A stretch of DNA of 64,000 nt from Paucibacter sp. Y2R2-4. GTDB lineage: Bacteria > Pseudomonadota > Gammaproteobacteria > Burkholderiales > Burkholderiaceae_C. Shown piece after piece: positions 1-9,546 of the stretch (the first letter of the stretch is position 1; every line of letters begins with the position of its first letter). The notes under the pieces are model-generated. The model had not been told where the DNA came from. It did not search any database and saw only the letters and a program-made list of their open reading frames with translations. The DNA lies in contig NZ_JAJIRO010000004.1 in assembly GCF_025717535.1 (NCBI RefSeq), positions 682,001-746,000 on the forward strand, read 5' to 3'. The position numbers were made by a program, and so were the translations under genes.

Positions 1-1503
1 CAGCTGCTCGGCCGGGATCACCCACGCCTGTGGCAGCAGCTCACGCAGACCCGCTCCGGCAAGCGCCAGATCGGTGACGACAATGCTGCGCAGCGAATCA
101 GCACCCCAAAAGCGAGAGGCAAAAGCCTTCACCGCGCTGGCATCCAGCGCCTGCAGTTGTTGGGGCAGCAAGGCCAGCTCGGCCAGATCCTCGCCACGCT
201 CGATTTGTTCGGCCACGGCCGCGGCCAGGCCTTGCGTGCTCTCCAGCTGCCGGCCGAGTTCGCCAATCAAGACCGCTTGTCGCGCCGCCAGCTCGGAGGG
301 CGTGACCTCGGCCTCACTCAGCTTGCGCAACTCCGCGCGCAAGAGGTCCAGCACCTCGCCGGCCTTGGCAGGCTGCGTCTGCGCGCCCAAGGTCAACATG
401 CCGCCTTCCGGCAGCGATTCGACATTGCTGAAGGCGCCATAGCTGAGCCCGCGCTTGATGCGCACCTCTTGATTGATGCGCGAGGAATAGCCCAGGCCCA
501 GAACCGCGTTGGCCAAGGCCCCGCTGCGCGCCAGGGTCAGGTCTTGCCCAGGTGAACCGAGCGAAGGCTGAGAAGCCCGCGAAGCCAATCCGACAAAGGG
601 TGCCACCACCAGCACCGTACTTTGGCCGCTGCCCGGCAGGTCCAGCACCAAGTTGCGGGGCAGGGCCGATGCGGACTTCTCGGGCGGGGGGTCAGGTCTT
701 GCCTGCGCTTCCGATATCGCCGGCAGCGCGGTCGGCCTCGGCTGCCATTGCCCAAAATGGCGCAGCGCCAGCGCACGGCCTTGAGCCAGATCCAGATCGC
801 CGGCCAGAACCAAGCTCAGGTGTTCGGGCCGCAGGTATTGACGGCAAAAAGCCTGGACATCGGCTCTTTTGATGCGAGAAAGCGTCTTTGCACTACTCTG
901 CCGCCCAGGCTCAGCATCGCCCCAGAAGAGGCGACGCGCCAATTTCTCAGCCAAGGCGGCCGGGTCGCTTTGTTCGAACTGAAGCGTCTCCAGCATTTGG
1001 GCGCGACTGCGCGCCAACTCAGCTTCGGGCAGGGTGGGGGCGCGGCTGACGGCCGCGAGCAAGCCCAATGCCTGATCCAGCTGTGGCGTCATCACCGTCA
1101 AAGACAGTCGGCTGCCCAGCGCCCCCGTGCTGATCTCGAAACCGCCGCCCAGGCTTTCCGCCGCTGCGGCCAGCGCGGCAGCATCCAGGCGCCGCGAGCC
1201 CAGCTGGGCGCCTTTGCTGAGCAAACCCAGGCTCAGCTCGGCCAAGCCGCTTTTGTCCGGGGGGTCCATCAAGCTGCCTGCTTGCACATTCAAAAGCGCC
1301 GTCACCAGCGGCAAACCACGCCGCTCCACCACCACCAGACGCATGCCATTGGGCAGCCGGGCTTGATGAAAGGTCGGCATCGTCAAAGCCAGGGCGGGCG
1401 CCGGCATGGGTGGCCGCTCGAAGCCTTGCTGAGCGAAAGCCGCGCCCAGACCTAGCCCGCATAGGACCCACACCGAAAGACACTTGCGCAGGTCGCGCCT
1501 CAT
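1..1503 (-). CDS. M16-family peptidase-like protein, non-catalytic partner (3' end cut by window edge)
   Basis: An open frame with no stop runs from ATG at 1503 to the window edge (501 codons seen). The N-terminus has a signal-peptide-like segment ending near Ala-Phe-Ala-Gln. The fold is that of M16 (pitrilysin/insulinase-like) peptidases. At residues about 80-95, where active M16 proteins carry HxxEH, this one reads SGLAELSLGLLSKG, so both zinc-ligand histidines are missing. Near residue 345 it keeps the RIKRGLSYG segment, the Arg/Tyr element that the second half of M16 heterodimers contributes to the active site. Its ATG overlaps the TGA of the upstream HxxEH peptidase by four bases (1500-1503), so the two are coupled and probably form a periplasmic heterodimer. 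The family call is strong; the substrate is unknown. Confidence 0.85.
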   Translation of the reverse strand, partial: MRRDLRKCLSVWVLCGLGLGAAFAQQGFERPPMPAPALALTMPTFHQARLPNGMRLVVVERRGLPLVTALLNVQAGSLMDPPDKSGLAELSLGLLSKGAQLGSRRLDAAALAAAAESLGGGFEISTGALGSRLSLTVMTPQLDQALGLLAAVSRAPTLPEAELARSRAQMLETLQFEQSDPAALAEKLARRLFWGDAEPGRQSSAKTLSRIKRADVQAFCRQYLRPEHLSLVLAGDLDLAQGRALALRHFGQWQPRPTALPAISEAQARPDPPPEKSASALPRNLVLDLPGSGQSTVLVVAPFVGLASRASQPSLGSPGQDLTLARSGALANAVLGLGYSSRINQEVRIKRGLSYGAFSNVESLPEGGMLTLGAQTQPAKAGEVLDLLRAELRKLSEAEVTPSELAARQAVLIGELGRQLESTQGLAAAVAEQIERGEDLAELALLPQQLQALDASAVKAFASRFWGADSLRSIVVTDLALAGAGLRELLPQAWVIPAEQL

Positions 1504-2939
1504 GTACGCCCCGCCGCCGGACTCACCGAGTCACCATAAAGCACCGTGACGCGCGCTCCACCCAGCACATCACGCCGCACCACGGCCTGCACAGCGGCCG
1601 CCGTCAAGGCCTGCAGCTCGAGCAACTCACTTTGCGCAGCCCAAGCCTCGCCGCGCAACAAGGCAGCCGAGCCCAGCACTTCGCCAAGGCCTTGCGGCGT
1701 TTGACGCTTGATCAAGGCCGCGGTCAACAGCTGGGTCTTGGCCTTGTTGAGGACTTCGGGCGAAATCGGTTCCTCGGCCAAGCGCTGGATTTCTCGAGCC
1801 AAAGGCTGGACCAAAGACGCCGCACTGCGACCCGGCGCGGCCATCGCATGCGCCACCAAGAGGCCAGCCTCGGCATTCAGCTGCGCCTCGAAACCGACGC
1901 TTTGCGCGATGGCCTTCTTGAACACCAAGGCCTCGGACAGGCGCGAAGACTCGCCCAGGGAAAGCAAGGCCTGCGCCAATTGCCAAGCGCCGGCATCGGC
2001 ACTGCCGGCCTTGGGGCCTTGCCAGATCAACAAGGCGGCCGGCGCGGGTGCATTCGGCGCAGGCAAGTGGTGGGTTTCATCGCGCAGCCGCCGCGGCTCG
2101 GCCACAGTTTCGCGCGGTATCGGCGTGCTCGGGCGGCGAATGCTGCCGAAGTAACGGTCCACGGCGGCGTCCAGGCCCGGTGCCTCGAAGCCACCCACCA
2201 CGATCAGCACCGCGTTATCGGGCCGGTAATAGCTGGCATGAAAATCGTTGACGTCGCGCAAAGTGGCGGCGTCCAGGTCTTCGATGCTGCCGATCACTGG
2301 GCGTCGGTAAGGGTGGCGCTGATAGCCCAAGCCGGGCACGGCATTGAACAGGGGGCCATAGGGGTCGGCCAAACCCGTCTGGCGAAACTCTTCCTTGACC
2401 ACCTCGCGTTCGCTGTCGAAGTTGGCCTGGTCCACGGTCAAGTTGGACATGCGCTCGGCCTCGGCCCACAAAACCGGCTCGAGGTGATTGGCCGGCACCA
2501 CGCAGTGATAAGCCGTCATGTCGTCGGCAGTGAAGGCGTTGTTGCTGCCGCCCACATCCTCGGTCATGCGGTCGAACTGCTCATTCGCCATATAGCGGGT
2601 GCGCTTGAACATCATGTGCTCAAACAGATGGGCAAAGCCGGAGCGCCCAGGCGGGTCGTCTTTGCCGCCGACGCGGTACCAGACCTGCACGCTGACCGTA
2701 CTGCCCTCGGTGGGCAAGCTCAAGCACTCCAAGCCATTGGCCAGCACCCGACGCCGCAAAGCAGCCAAACTGAGCAGCGGGCTCTGCAGGACCTGCGGCG
2801 ACAAAAGAGGCGGCGAAGATGGCACCCCACGCGTCTTGTCAGCGGCCAGCACCGGCCATGCGCCAGCGCCCAGCAGCGCTGCGCCGGCTTGCAGCAAGGC
2901 GCGGCGCCTCGCGGCCGCTGGCAGGGGTCTCATCAACAT
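1500..2939 (-). CDS. M16-family zinc metallopeptidase (catalytic subunit)
   Basis: This pitrilysin-like peptidase carries the inverted zinc motif HxxEH as HLFEH near residue 105 (AHLFEHMMFKRT). About 75 residues on is the third-ligand region with EREVVKEEF. The start at 2939 (or 2933) is preferred over the upstream in-frame ATG at 3008, because it places an RRR-ALLQAGAALLGAGAW twin-arginine-like export signal at the N-terminus. The mature protein therefore acts in the periplasm. The C-terminal half contains the usual second M16 domain. The stop overlaps the start of the HxxEH-less partner (ATGA), the classic two-gene M16 arrangement. Likely role: degradation of exported peptides or processing of a secreted precursor; the substrate cannot be deduced. 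Confidence 0.9.
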   Translation of the reverse strand: MLMRPLPAAARRRALLQAGAALLGAGAWPVLAADKTRGVPSSPPLLSPQVLQSPLLSLAALRRRVLANGLECLSLPTEGSTVSVQVWYRVGGKDDPPGRSGFAHLFEHMMFKRTRYMANEQFDRMTEDVGGSNNAFTADDMTAYHCVVPANHLEPVLWAEAERMSNLTVDQANFDSEREVVKEEFRQTGLADPYGPLFNAVPGLGYQRHPYRRPVIGSIEDLDAATLRDVNDFHASYYRPDNAVLIVVGGFEAPGLDAAVDRYFGSIRRPSTPIPRETVAEPRRLRDETHHLPAPNAPAPAALLIWQGPKAGSADAGAWQLAQALLSLGESSRLSEALVFKKAIAQSVGFEAQLNAEAGLLVAHAMAAPGRSAASLVQPLAREIQRLAEEPISPEVLNKAKTQLLTAALIKRQTPQGLGEVLGSAALLRGEAWAAQSELLELQALTAAAVQAVVRRDVLGGARVTVLYGDSVSPAAGRT

Positions 2940-3085
2940 CGGGTGCTTTGCTCGTTCAAGGCTCTTCAAGGCTTTGCCAATGCGCCTCAGCATAGGCGCT
3001 GCTGCCAAGCACTGTCAGCAGCGGGCAGGCATGATAGGGCCGCGCGTCCATCCTTCTACACACCCAAGCTCAGGGAGTCTTGTCC

Positions 3086-3475
3086 ATGCAGTTCGCCTAC
3101 ACCATTGTTTACGTCGCCGATGTGGCGGCCTCGCTGAAGTTCTTTGAAGCCGCCTTCGGCCTGTCGACCCGCTTTTTGCATGAGTCCGGCAGCTATGGCG
3201 AGCTGGAAACCGGCGCCACCGCCCTGGCTTTTGTGGATCACGCCACGGCGCACGACAGCGTTGGCCAAGACTATGTGGTCGCTGCCGGCAGCGCCGCTCC
3301 CTTGGGCATGGAGATCGGTCTGAGCACCGCCGATGTGGACGCCGCCTATGCGCGCGCGCTGCAGGCCGGCGCCAGCGCGGTCAACCCGCCCAAGACCAAA
3401 CCCTGGGGCCAGACGGTGGCCTATGTGCGCTGCCCGGACGGCACGCTGGTGGAACTCTGCACGCCGATGGGCTGA
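3086..3475 (+). CDS. VOC-superfamily (glyoxalase/bleomycin-resistance-like) protein
   Basis: A 129-aa single-domain protein of the vicinal oxygen chelate fold. It opens with a beta-strand segment MQFAYTIVYVADVAAS followed by LKFFEAAFGL, typical of VOC modules, and ends with the conserved strand GTLVELCTPMG, whose Glu is the usual metal ligand. ATG 3086 is chosen over the in-frame TTG at 3080 because CAGGGAGT (3071-3078) is then at normal ribosome-binding distance. Two such beta-alpha-beta-beta-beta units form the active site, so a dimer is expected. The substrate (glyoxalase-like, dioxygenase-like or a binding protein) is not predictable. It stands 12 bp before a TfoX-C protein with which it is probably cotranscribed. 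Confidence 0.85.
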   Translation: MQFAYTIVYVADVAASLKFFEAAFGLSTRFLHESGSYGELETGATALAFVDHATAHDSVGQDYVVAAGSAAPLGMEIGLSTADVDAAYARALQAGASAVNPPKTKPWGQTVAYVRCPDGTLVELCTPMG

Positions 3476-3487
3476 GGGCTCAGGCCC

Positions 3488-3736
3488 ATGCGCGGCCTCG
3501 GACCGAGCAGCCGCGCCCAGCTGGCTGCTTTAGGCATTCACACACTGGAGCAGCTGCGCCAGCACGAGCCCGTCGCCCTCTATGCCCGGCTCAAGCAGCA
3601 ATGGCCGGCGGCCAATATGAATCTGCTTTACGCCCTGATCGGCGCGCAGGAGGACCTGGACTGGCGCCAGGTCGCGCGCGAGCGCCGCAGCGAATTGCTG
3701 TTGCGCCTGGACGATTTGGGTCTGGCCCCGCGCTGA
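3488..3736 (+). CDS. TfoX/Sxy C-terminal-domain protein
   Basis: An 82-aa protein consisting only of the TfoX C-terminal helical domain. The pattern GLGPSSRAQLAALGIHTLEQL followed by VALYARLKQ, MNLLYALIGA and W...RRSELLLRL is characteristic (helix-hairpin-helix-like fold). Full-length TfoX/Sxy competence regulators also carry an N-terminal domain that is absent here, so this is a stand-alone C-domain protein as seen in many betaproteobacteria, not obviously a truncation. It begins 12 bp after the VOC gene. A role in competence is not established for the short form. Confidence 0.8.
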   Translation: MRGLGPSSRAQLAALGIHTLEQLRQHEPVALYARLKQQWPAANMNLLYALIGAQEDLDWRQVARERRSELLLRLDDLGLAPR

Positions 3737-3768
3737 ACTGACATGCGGCGCCGCTTAATATCGGGGCC

Positions 3769-5766
3769 ATGATTTCTTCTCTGGATTTGGCCCTGCTTTA
3801 CTTGGTGGCTGCCGTGCTCGGCGTGGTGGCCTGCCGCTCGATGAAGCTGCCGCCAATGTTGGGCTATCTGGTGGTGGGGGTGTTGATCGGCCCGCATGCG
3901 CTGGGCTTCTCGGCCGACACCGCAAGCATCCGCTACCTCGCCGAGTTCGGCGTGGTCTTTCTGATGTTTGTGATCGGGCTGGAATTCAATCTGCCCAAGC
4001 TCTACAGCATGCGCCGCCTGGTGTTTGGCCTGGGGGCTTGGCAGGTGGTGATCACCATCGCCGGCGCGGTGCTCTTGCAACTGGGCTTGACCTGGGGCTT
4101 CGCGCGGTTTGGCCTCAGCTGGGGTCTGGATTGGAAAGGGGCGCTGGTGCTGGGCGCAGCCATGGCCATGAGCAGCACCGCCATCGTCGCCCGCCTGATG
4201 GCCGAGCGCCTGGAGTTGGAGAGCGAACATGGCAAGCGCGTCATCGGCGTGCTGCTGTTCCAAGACTTGGCCGTGGTGCCGCTCTTGGTGATGATCCCGG
4301 CGCTGAACAGCGGCGCCACCGAAATGGCCGAGTCGCTGGCCTGGGCGACCGTCAAGGCCGGCATCTTGCTGACGATTTTGCTGGTCGGCGGGCAGCGGGT
4401 GATGCGCTGGTGGTTGACGCTGCTGGCACGCCACAAGAGCGACGAGCTCTTCATGCTCAATCTGCTCTTGGTGACACTCGGTCTGGCCTGGCTGACCGAG
4501 CACTTCGGCCTCTCGCTGGCCCTGGGCGCTTTTGTGGCCGGCATGCTGATTGCCGAAACCGAGTTCAAGCACCAGGTGGAGACCGACATCCGGCCCTTCC
4601 ACGATGTGCTGCTGGGCCTGTTCTTCATCACCATCGGCATGAAGCTGGACTGGCATGTGCTGCTCGACCAGTGGTGGCTGGTGATCGTGCTGAGCGTGCT
4701 GCCCATCTTGGTGAAGTTTGGGCTGATCGCCGGCTTGGCCTGGTGTTTCAAAGCGCCCACGGGCGTGGCCTTGCGCACCGGTTTGTATCTGGCGCAGGCC
4801 GGCGAGTTCGGCTTTGTGATCCTGACCCTGGGCGTGCAACACCAGCTGGTGGCACCGCAATATGTGAGCCCGGTGCTGGCCGGCATGGTGATCTCGATGC
4901 TGGCCTCGCCCTTCTTGATCATGTACAGCAACCGCATCGTGATGAAGCTCTCCAGCAGCGACTGGATGATGCAGTCGCTGCAGCTGACCACCATCGCCAA
5001 AAAAGCCATCAAGGCCGAAGCACACGTCATCATCTGCGGCTACGGTCGCAGCGGCCAGAACCTGGCCCGCTTGCTGGAGGGTGAAGACATCCCCTATATG
5101 GCGCTGGACCTGGACCCGGATCGGGTGCGCCAGGCCGCAGCAGCCGGCCAAAGCGTGGTGTTTGGCGACGCCGCGCGGGCGCAAAGCCTGATGGCCGCCG
5201 GCCTGGCCCGCGCCAGCGCGGTGGTGGTCAGCTTCCCCGGCACCGCCTCAGCGCTGAAGATCTTGCGCCTGGTGCAAGAGCATGCGCCGCAGGTGCCGGT
5301 GATCGTTCGCACCATCGATGACGGCGACTTGGAACGCCTGCGCGAAGCCGGCGCCACTGCCGTGGTGCCCGAGGCCATCGAAGGTTCGCTGATGCTGGCC
5401 AGCCATGCGCTGGCTCTGGTGGGCGTGCCGATGCGGCGGGTGATCCGGCTGACGCGAGACGCGCGCGATGCGCGTTATGGGCTTTTGCGTGGCTACTTCC
5501 ATGGTGCCGATGACGACACCGTGGAAGAACGCCACCATGCCCGTCTGCGCAGCATCACCCTGCCGGCCAATAGCGCTTATGTGCACCAGACCCTGGGCCT
5601 GCTGTCGCTGCATGCGGCGGCGGTCAAGGTGGTGTCGGTGCGCCGCGCCAATGGCCGGGTGCTGGAGGCCGATGATCAGCTGATGCTGGAGGTGGGCGAC
5701 ACCCTGGTGCTGTCAGGGGTGCCCGAGGCCCTGGCCCTGGCCGAGGAAAAGCTGCTCAGGGACTGA
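3769..5766 (+). CDS. KefB/KefC-type cation:proton antiporter with RCK domain
   Basis: A 665-aa inner-membrane antiporter of the CPA2 family. Residues about 5-385 hold the 12-13 transmembrane Na+/H+ exchanger domain, with conserved segments such as LPPMLGYLVVGVLIGP, EFGVVFLMFVIGLEF and LALGAFVAGMLIAET. Residues about 415-530 are a TrkA-N (RCK) nucleotide-binding domain with the GYGRSG Rossmann loop. Residues about 575-660 look like a TrkA-C ligand domain. It probably exports K+ (or Na+) against protons, gated by nucleotide or metabolite binding to RCK. No KefF/KefG ancillary gene is adjacent. It is convergent with, and overlaps by 11 bp, the SulP gene. Confidence 0.93.
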   Translation: MISSLDLALLYLVAAVLGVVACRSMKLPPMLGYLVVGVLIGPHALGFSADTASIRYLAEFGVVFLMFVIGLEFNLPKLYSMRRLVFGLGAWQVVITIAGAVLLQLGLTWGFARFGLSWGLDWKGALVLGAAMAMSSTAIVARLMAERLELESEHGKRVIGVLLFQDLAVVPLLVMIPALNSGATEMAESLAWATVKAGILLTILLVGGQRVMRWWLTLLARHKSDELFMLNLLLVTLGLAWLTEHFGLSLALGAFVAGMLIAETEFKHQVETDIRPFHDVLLGLFFITIGMKLDWHVLLDQWWLVIVLSVLPILVKFGLIAGLAWCFKAPTGVALRTGLYLAQAGEFGFVILTLGVQHQLVAPQYVSPVLAGMVISMLASPFLIMYSNRIVMKLSSSDWMMQSLQLTTIAKKAIKAEAHVIICGYGRSGQNLARLLEGEDIPYMALDLDPDRVRQAAAAGQSVVFGDAARAQSLMAAGLARASAVVVSFPGTASALKILRLVQEHAPQVPVIVRTIDDGDLERLREAGATAVVPEAIEGSLMLASHALALVGVPMRRVIRLTRDARDARYGLLRGYFHGADDDTVEERHHARLRSITLPANSAYVHQTLGLLSLHAAAVKVVSVRRANGRVLEADDQLMLEVGDTLVLSGVPEALALAEEKLLRD

Positions 5767-7420
5767 CCCAGTCCTCGACGCTCATGCCCTGGTGGTGGCT
5801 CAGGAAGAGCTGGCCTTCGAACCAACGCGTCCAGTCGCTGGCCTTGAGCAAGTCCAGCACCGGGCCTTTCACCTCAGAGAGATCCAGGCGCAGGCCTTGG
5901 CGCTTGAGGCTGTCATGCAACTCGCGCAAGGCCTCCAGGCCGCTGAAGTCGATGCTGTTGACCGGCGACATCATGATCACCACGCGCTTGACCCCAGGGT
6001 TCTGAGTCAGATGCACTTGCACCACATCGGCCAAGGTACGGGCATTGGTGAACAAGAGGCTTTCATCGATGCGCAAGCCCATCACATCGGACAAACGCTC
6101 CACCGCATAACGGTCCACATTGCGGTAATGCTCGGTGCCGGGCACTCGGCCGATCAACGCCACATGCGGCTGCGCGGTGCGCTTGAGCAGCAGAGCGATC
6201 GAGCCCAACACGCCCAGGCCCAGGCCGGCCGCCACGCTCCAGCACAAGACGATCAGCGTCACCGCCAGCATCAACAAGGCCTCGGGCCGCGCATAACGCC
6301 AGGCTTCCGCATAGGGCTTGAACTTCAGGCCCGACAAGACCGCCACCAAGATAGTGGCCGCCAACACCGACTTGGGCAACCAGGCCAAGGGCGTGGCTAG
6401 CAAAAGCATGGCCAGCAACATGAAGAGCGCCACGAAGGCGCCACTCCAGCGCGTGCGGCTACCGGCGTCGTGCAGCAACACGCTGCGCGAGAAGCTGCCG
6501 GCCACCGGCATGCCACCACTCAGAGCCGCCACCACATTGGCGGCCGCCAAACCTCGCAACTCAGCGGCCGGGTCCACCCGCGCATCGCCGAGCTTGACGC
6601 GCCGCCGCCCCAGCGACTCGGCCACCACCAGGCTGGACACATAGGCCATCAAGGCGACCAACAAAGCATCCGGCAGCAAGCGCAGCCACAGCGCAGGGTC
6701 GAGCCGGGGCAAGGTCAAACCCAAATCCAAAGGCGGCAACACACCCACCAAGGGCACGCCGCGCGAAGCGGCGTCACTGCCATGGGCCAAGAGCATGGCC
6801 GCCAGCAGCAAGACCAGCGGCATCAAGCGCGCCCAACTCGGGCGCAACCAGCGCCGCGCTCCCAAGAGCAGGGCGCAGCCGAGGAGGCCGTACACCGCCG
6901 TCAGACCTTGCCAGGTTTGCGGCGTGTGCAGCCACTCCTGCGCCAAGGTCGGCAGATCAAAACCGCGGGCGGTGCTGCCCAGCAGCACCGGCAACTGGCT
7001 CATCGCAATCGCCAAGGTGGCGCCGGTTTCAAAGCCATGCAGCACCGGCACGGACAAGAGCGAAGCCAGCGCATCCAGACGCAGGGCGGCGGCCAGCAGC
7101 AAGATCAGGCCAATCTCGGCCGCCAACACCAAGGCACCCTCTGAGGGGCTGACCCCGGTCGGCAGCTGCCCCAAGGCCTGCGCGATCATCAGCGCCAGCA
7201 CCGCCACCGGACCCACCGCCAAGACCGGGCTGGAGCCCAGCGCCGCATAGGCCAACAGCGGCAAAAGGCTGGCATACAAGCCCACCTGCGCCGGCAGACC
7301 GGCCAACATCGCATAGGCCAGGCTCTGAGGAATGAGCAGCACGCTGACCACAAAGCCCGCCATCACATCGGCGCGCAGCAGCTCGCGGCGCGGGAACAGG
7401 GCGGGGCTCGGGTTCGTCAT
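5756..7420 (-). CDS. SulP-family inorganic anion transporter with STAS domain
   Basis: A 554-aa SLC26/SulP permease. The N-terminal membrane domain shows the signature VSVLLIPQSLAYAMLAGLP and QVGLYASLLPLLAYA, followed by about a dozen hydrophobic helices. The C-terminal about 90 residues form a cytosolic STAS domain (VKRVVIMMSPVNSIDFSGLE). Members move sulfate, bicarbonate or dicarboxylates; the substrate here is not defined by sequence. The 3' end overlaps the convergent antiporter gene by 11 bp. Confidence 0.93.
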   Translation of the reverse strand: MTNPSPALFPRRELLRADVMAGFVVSVLLIPQSLAYAMLAGLPAQVGLYASLLPLLAYAALGSSPVLAVGPVAVLALMIAQALGQLPTGVSPSEGALVLAAEIGLILLLAAALRLDALASLLSVPVLHGFETGATLAIAMSQLPVLLGSTARGFDLPTLAQEWLHTPQTWQGLTAVYGLLGCALLLGARRWLRPSWARLMPLVLLLAAMLLAHGSDAASRGVPLVGVLPPLDLGLTLPRLDPALWLRLLPDALLVALMAYVSSLVVAESLGRRRVKLGDARVDPAAELRGLAAANVVAALSGGMPVAGSFSRSVLLHDAGSRTRWSGAFVALFMLLAMLLLATPLAWLPKSVLAATILVAVLSGLKFKPYAEAWRYARPEALLMLAVTLIVLCWSVAAGLGLGVLGSIALLLKRTAQPHVALIGRVPGTEHYRNVDRYAVERLSDVMGLRIDESLLFTNARTLADVVQVHLTQNPGVKRVVIMMSPVNSIDFSGLEALRELHDSLKRQGLRLDLSEVKGPVLDLLKASDWTRWFEGQLFLSHHQGMSVEDWVSP

Positions 7421-7455
7421 GGGCAGATTGTCTCAGCCCGGCCGCGCCGAGGCGC

Positions 7456-9546
7456 TCAGGCCTGAGCGGCCTGAGGCCCCAAAACCTGGGTCAGGCTGAC
7501 GCGCTCGGAGCTGCACGCGGCGTCAAAGTCGGCCTCGATCTGGGTCAGGGCATCGGTATCGCGCGCATCGACGGTGGCGATGCCCATGGCCCGGTTGCGC
7601 CCCTGCGACTTGGCGGTGTAGAGCGCCATATCGGCCCAGTTGACCGCTTGCTCCCAAGGCAGAGTCAGGTTCGAGGGTGGCAAGGGGAAATGCGCAAAGC
7701 CTATCGACACGGTGATGCGCAGAGGGCCGTCTTCGGTGGCAATCGTCGTGGCACCCACGCCCTGCAAAATTCGCTCGGCCAGGGCGCTGAGTTGCTCTTG
7801 GCTGACGTCGGGCGCAAACACCAGAAACTCTTCGCCGCCCCAGCGCACCACCAGGTCTTCGGCCCGCACCGCATGGCTGAGGCGCCGCGCCACTTCGCAG
7901 ATCACCACATCACCAATGCCATGGCCGTGCTGGTCATTGACATGCTTGAAGTGGTCGATGTCAATCATCAGCAGCGCGCCGTTAAAACTCGCTTCCTGCG
8001 GGTTTTGCTGCTGCTCCATCACCGCCAAGAAGTAGCGGCGGTTGGCCAGATCGGTCAGCGGGTCGCGTTCGCTTTGGGCGCGCAACAAGACCTCATTGGC
8101 CTTGAGCTTCTTGTTCGCCTGCCGTACCCGGTTGACCATGACGCCGGCCAAAACCAGGGACAAGCCCAGCAAGACCGCCATGGCCAGGCCGACCTGCTGG
8201 GTCAGCTGCCGGTTCGCCAACTGCCGCTCCACCAGGGACTTGTCGCGCACCAGCAGATCAAATTCGCGTTGCTTGCGGTCGCTGTCATATTTGACTTTCA
8301 GCTGCTCCAGCGAACTCTGGCGGTTGCGCGCCACCAGCTCCGCGTTCAGCTTGCGTTCTTGGTGGAAGTCAGCAATCGCCTCCTTGGGCCGCCCCATCGA
8401 CGCCCAGGCTTCGCCTTGCTCGCGCAACTCTTCCATCAAGGCGGCCTTGCCGGCCTGGTCTTTGTCCATCTGGTTCAGCTGGGCAATCTCGCGATGGGCG
8501 GCGTCGAACTGCCCCAGCAAGATCAAGGACTGCACCAAATTATTCCGGGCGGTGCGCTCGGGCCGCCGGTCACCATATTGAAGCAAAGTCGGCAGCGCCT
8601 GCTCCACCAAAGCCTTGGCACGGGCCGGCTGCTTCAAGCGCAGATTGGCATCGGCCAGGCTCAGCTGCATATAGGCGGCCACATGCGGGGCATCTGCTTT
8701 TTTGGCCAAGTCCAAGGCTTCGTCCAGGGCGCGCACCTGCAGCTCGATCTGTCCCTGGCGTGCGGCCAAGCTCGCCTCTTGCCCCTTCACATAGGCTTGC
8801 GTTAAGGGCTGGCCCTGGGCCAGTTGCAAGGCCTGGGTGATCCAGCGCTTGGCTTGCTCGGGCTGCTCCAGGCGTTGGCTCAAGAGTGCCAGCGCGCCGA
8901 GGCTTTGAGCCCGCATGAAGTCATCCTGCCCCGCTTCGGCCAAGTCCAGGCGGCGCCGGGCGGTGGCCTCGGCCAGCGCCAAGGCGCCGTCATTGCCTTG
9001 CTTTTCTTCCCGCAGGCGCAAGGCCGACCAGGCATTGCGGAAATCACAACCCTGCTGAATCACCTGCTGCGCGGGCCGATCTTCAGCGCACCAAGGAGCC
9101 AGCGCCTCTAGTGCCTTGAGCGCATGCTGTGCGGCCTCTTCGGAGCGGCCGGCGTAATCGGCCTCTTCGGCACGCAAGACATGGGCGCGGGCGGCTTGCT
9201 GCGCATCTTGGGCCAGGCGCTGCGCGATCGCCAGGGTTTGCTCACCCTGGCCCAGGCGCAGTTGAATGCGCGCCTCGGCTTGCAGCAACTGGCCATCAAA
9301 GTCTCGATTGCGAGCTTCGGCCTGCAGGCGCTTCAAGTCTTGCAAGGCCTGCGTCGGCCGGTCGAAGGCCAGGCGCTGCAAGCGGCTCAGCGTTTGATCC
9401 AAAGCGGCGTCCAGCGGCGGCGCGGGCGGCAGCCGCAATGCAGCGCTTCTTTCAATCGCTGCGGTTTGCGCCGCTGCGGGCAAGGGCCCGACCCAGCAGC
9501 AAGCGGCCAGCAGGCAGCAGGCATTCCATCGAAGGCGCAGCCTCAT
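7456..9546 (-). CDS. Diguanylate cyclase (GGDEF) with periplasmic TPR-like sensor
   Basis: A 696-aa membrane-bound GGDEF protein. A signal peptide (to about residue 28) leads into a long alpha-helical TPR-like periplasmic region (about 50-440). Then come a single transmembrane helix near 455-475 and a cytosolic GGDEF domain of about 510-665. The active loop is RWGGEEF (GGEEF), and the inhibitory I-site RxxD is present as RAED exactly five residues upstream, so product inhibition by c-di-GMP is expected. Its ATG (9546) overlaps the stop of the upstream cyclase by four bases, so the pair is cotranscribed and coupled. The sensed ligand is unknown. Confidence 0.92.
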   Translation of the reverse strand: MRLRLRWNACCLLAACCWVGPLPAAAQTAAIERSAALRLPPAPPLDAALDQTLSRLQRLAFDRPTQALQDLKRLQAEARNRDFDGQLLQAEARIQLRLGQGEQTLAIAQRLAQDAQQAARAHVLRAEEADYAGRSEEAAQHALKALEALAPWCAEDRPAQQVIQQGCDFRNAWSALRLREEKQGNDGALALAEATARRRLDLAEAGQDDFMRAQSLGALALLSQRLEQPEQAKRWITQALQLAQGQPLTQAYVKGQEASLAARQGQIELQVRALDEALDLAKKADAPHVAAYMQLSLADANLRLKQPARAKALVEQALPTLLQYGDRRPERTARNNLVQSLILLGQFDAAHREIAQLNQMDKDQAGKAALMEELREQGEAWASMGRPKEAIADFHQERKLNAELVARNRQSSLEQLKVKYDSDRKQREFDLLVRDKSLVERQLANRQLTQQVGLAMAVLLGLSLVLAGVMVNRVRQANKKLKANEVLLRAQSERDPLTDLANRRYFLAVMEQQQNPQEASFNGALLMIDIDHFKHVNDQHGHGIGDVVICEVARRLSHAVRAEDLVVRWGGEEFLVFAPDVSQEQLSALAERILQGVGATTIATEDGPLRITVSIGFAHFPLPPSNLTLPWEQAVNWADMALYTAKSQGRNRAMGIATVDARDTDALTQIEADFDAACSSERVSLTQVLGPQAAQA

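Noticed and set aside
1410-3137. Plus-strand open frame of 575 codons opposite the M16 peptidase
   Set aside because: Antisense to a gene with an intact HxxEH motif; composition is shadow-like.
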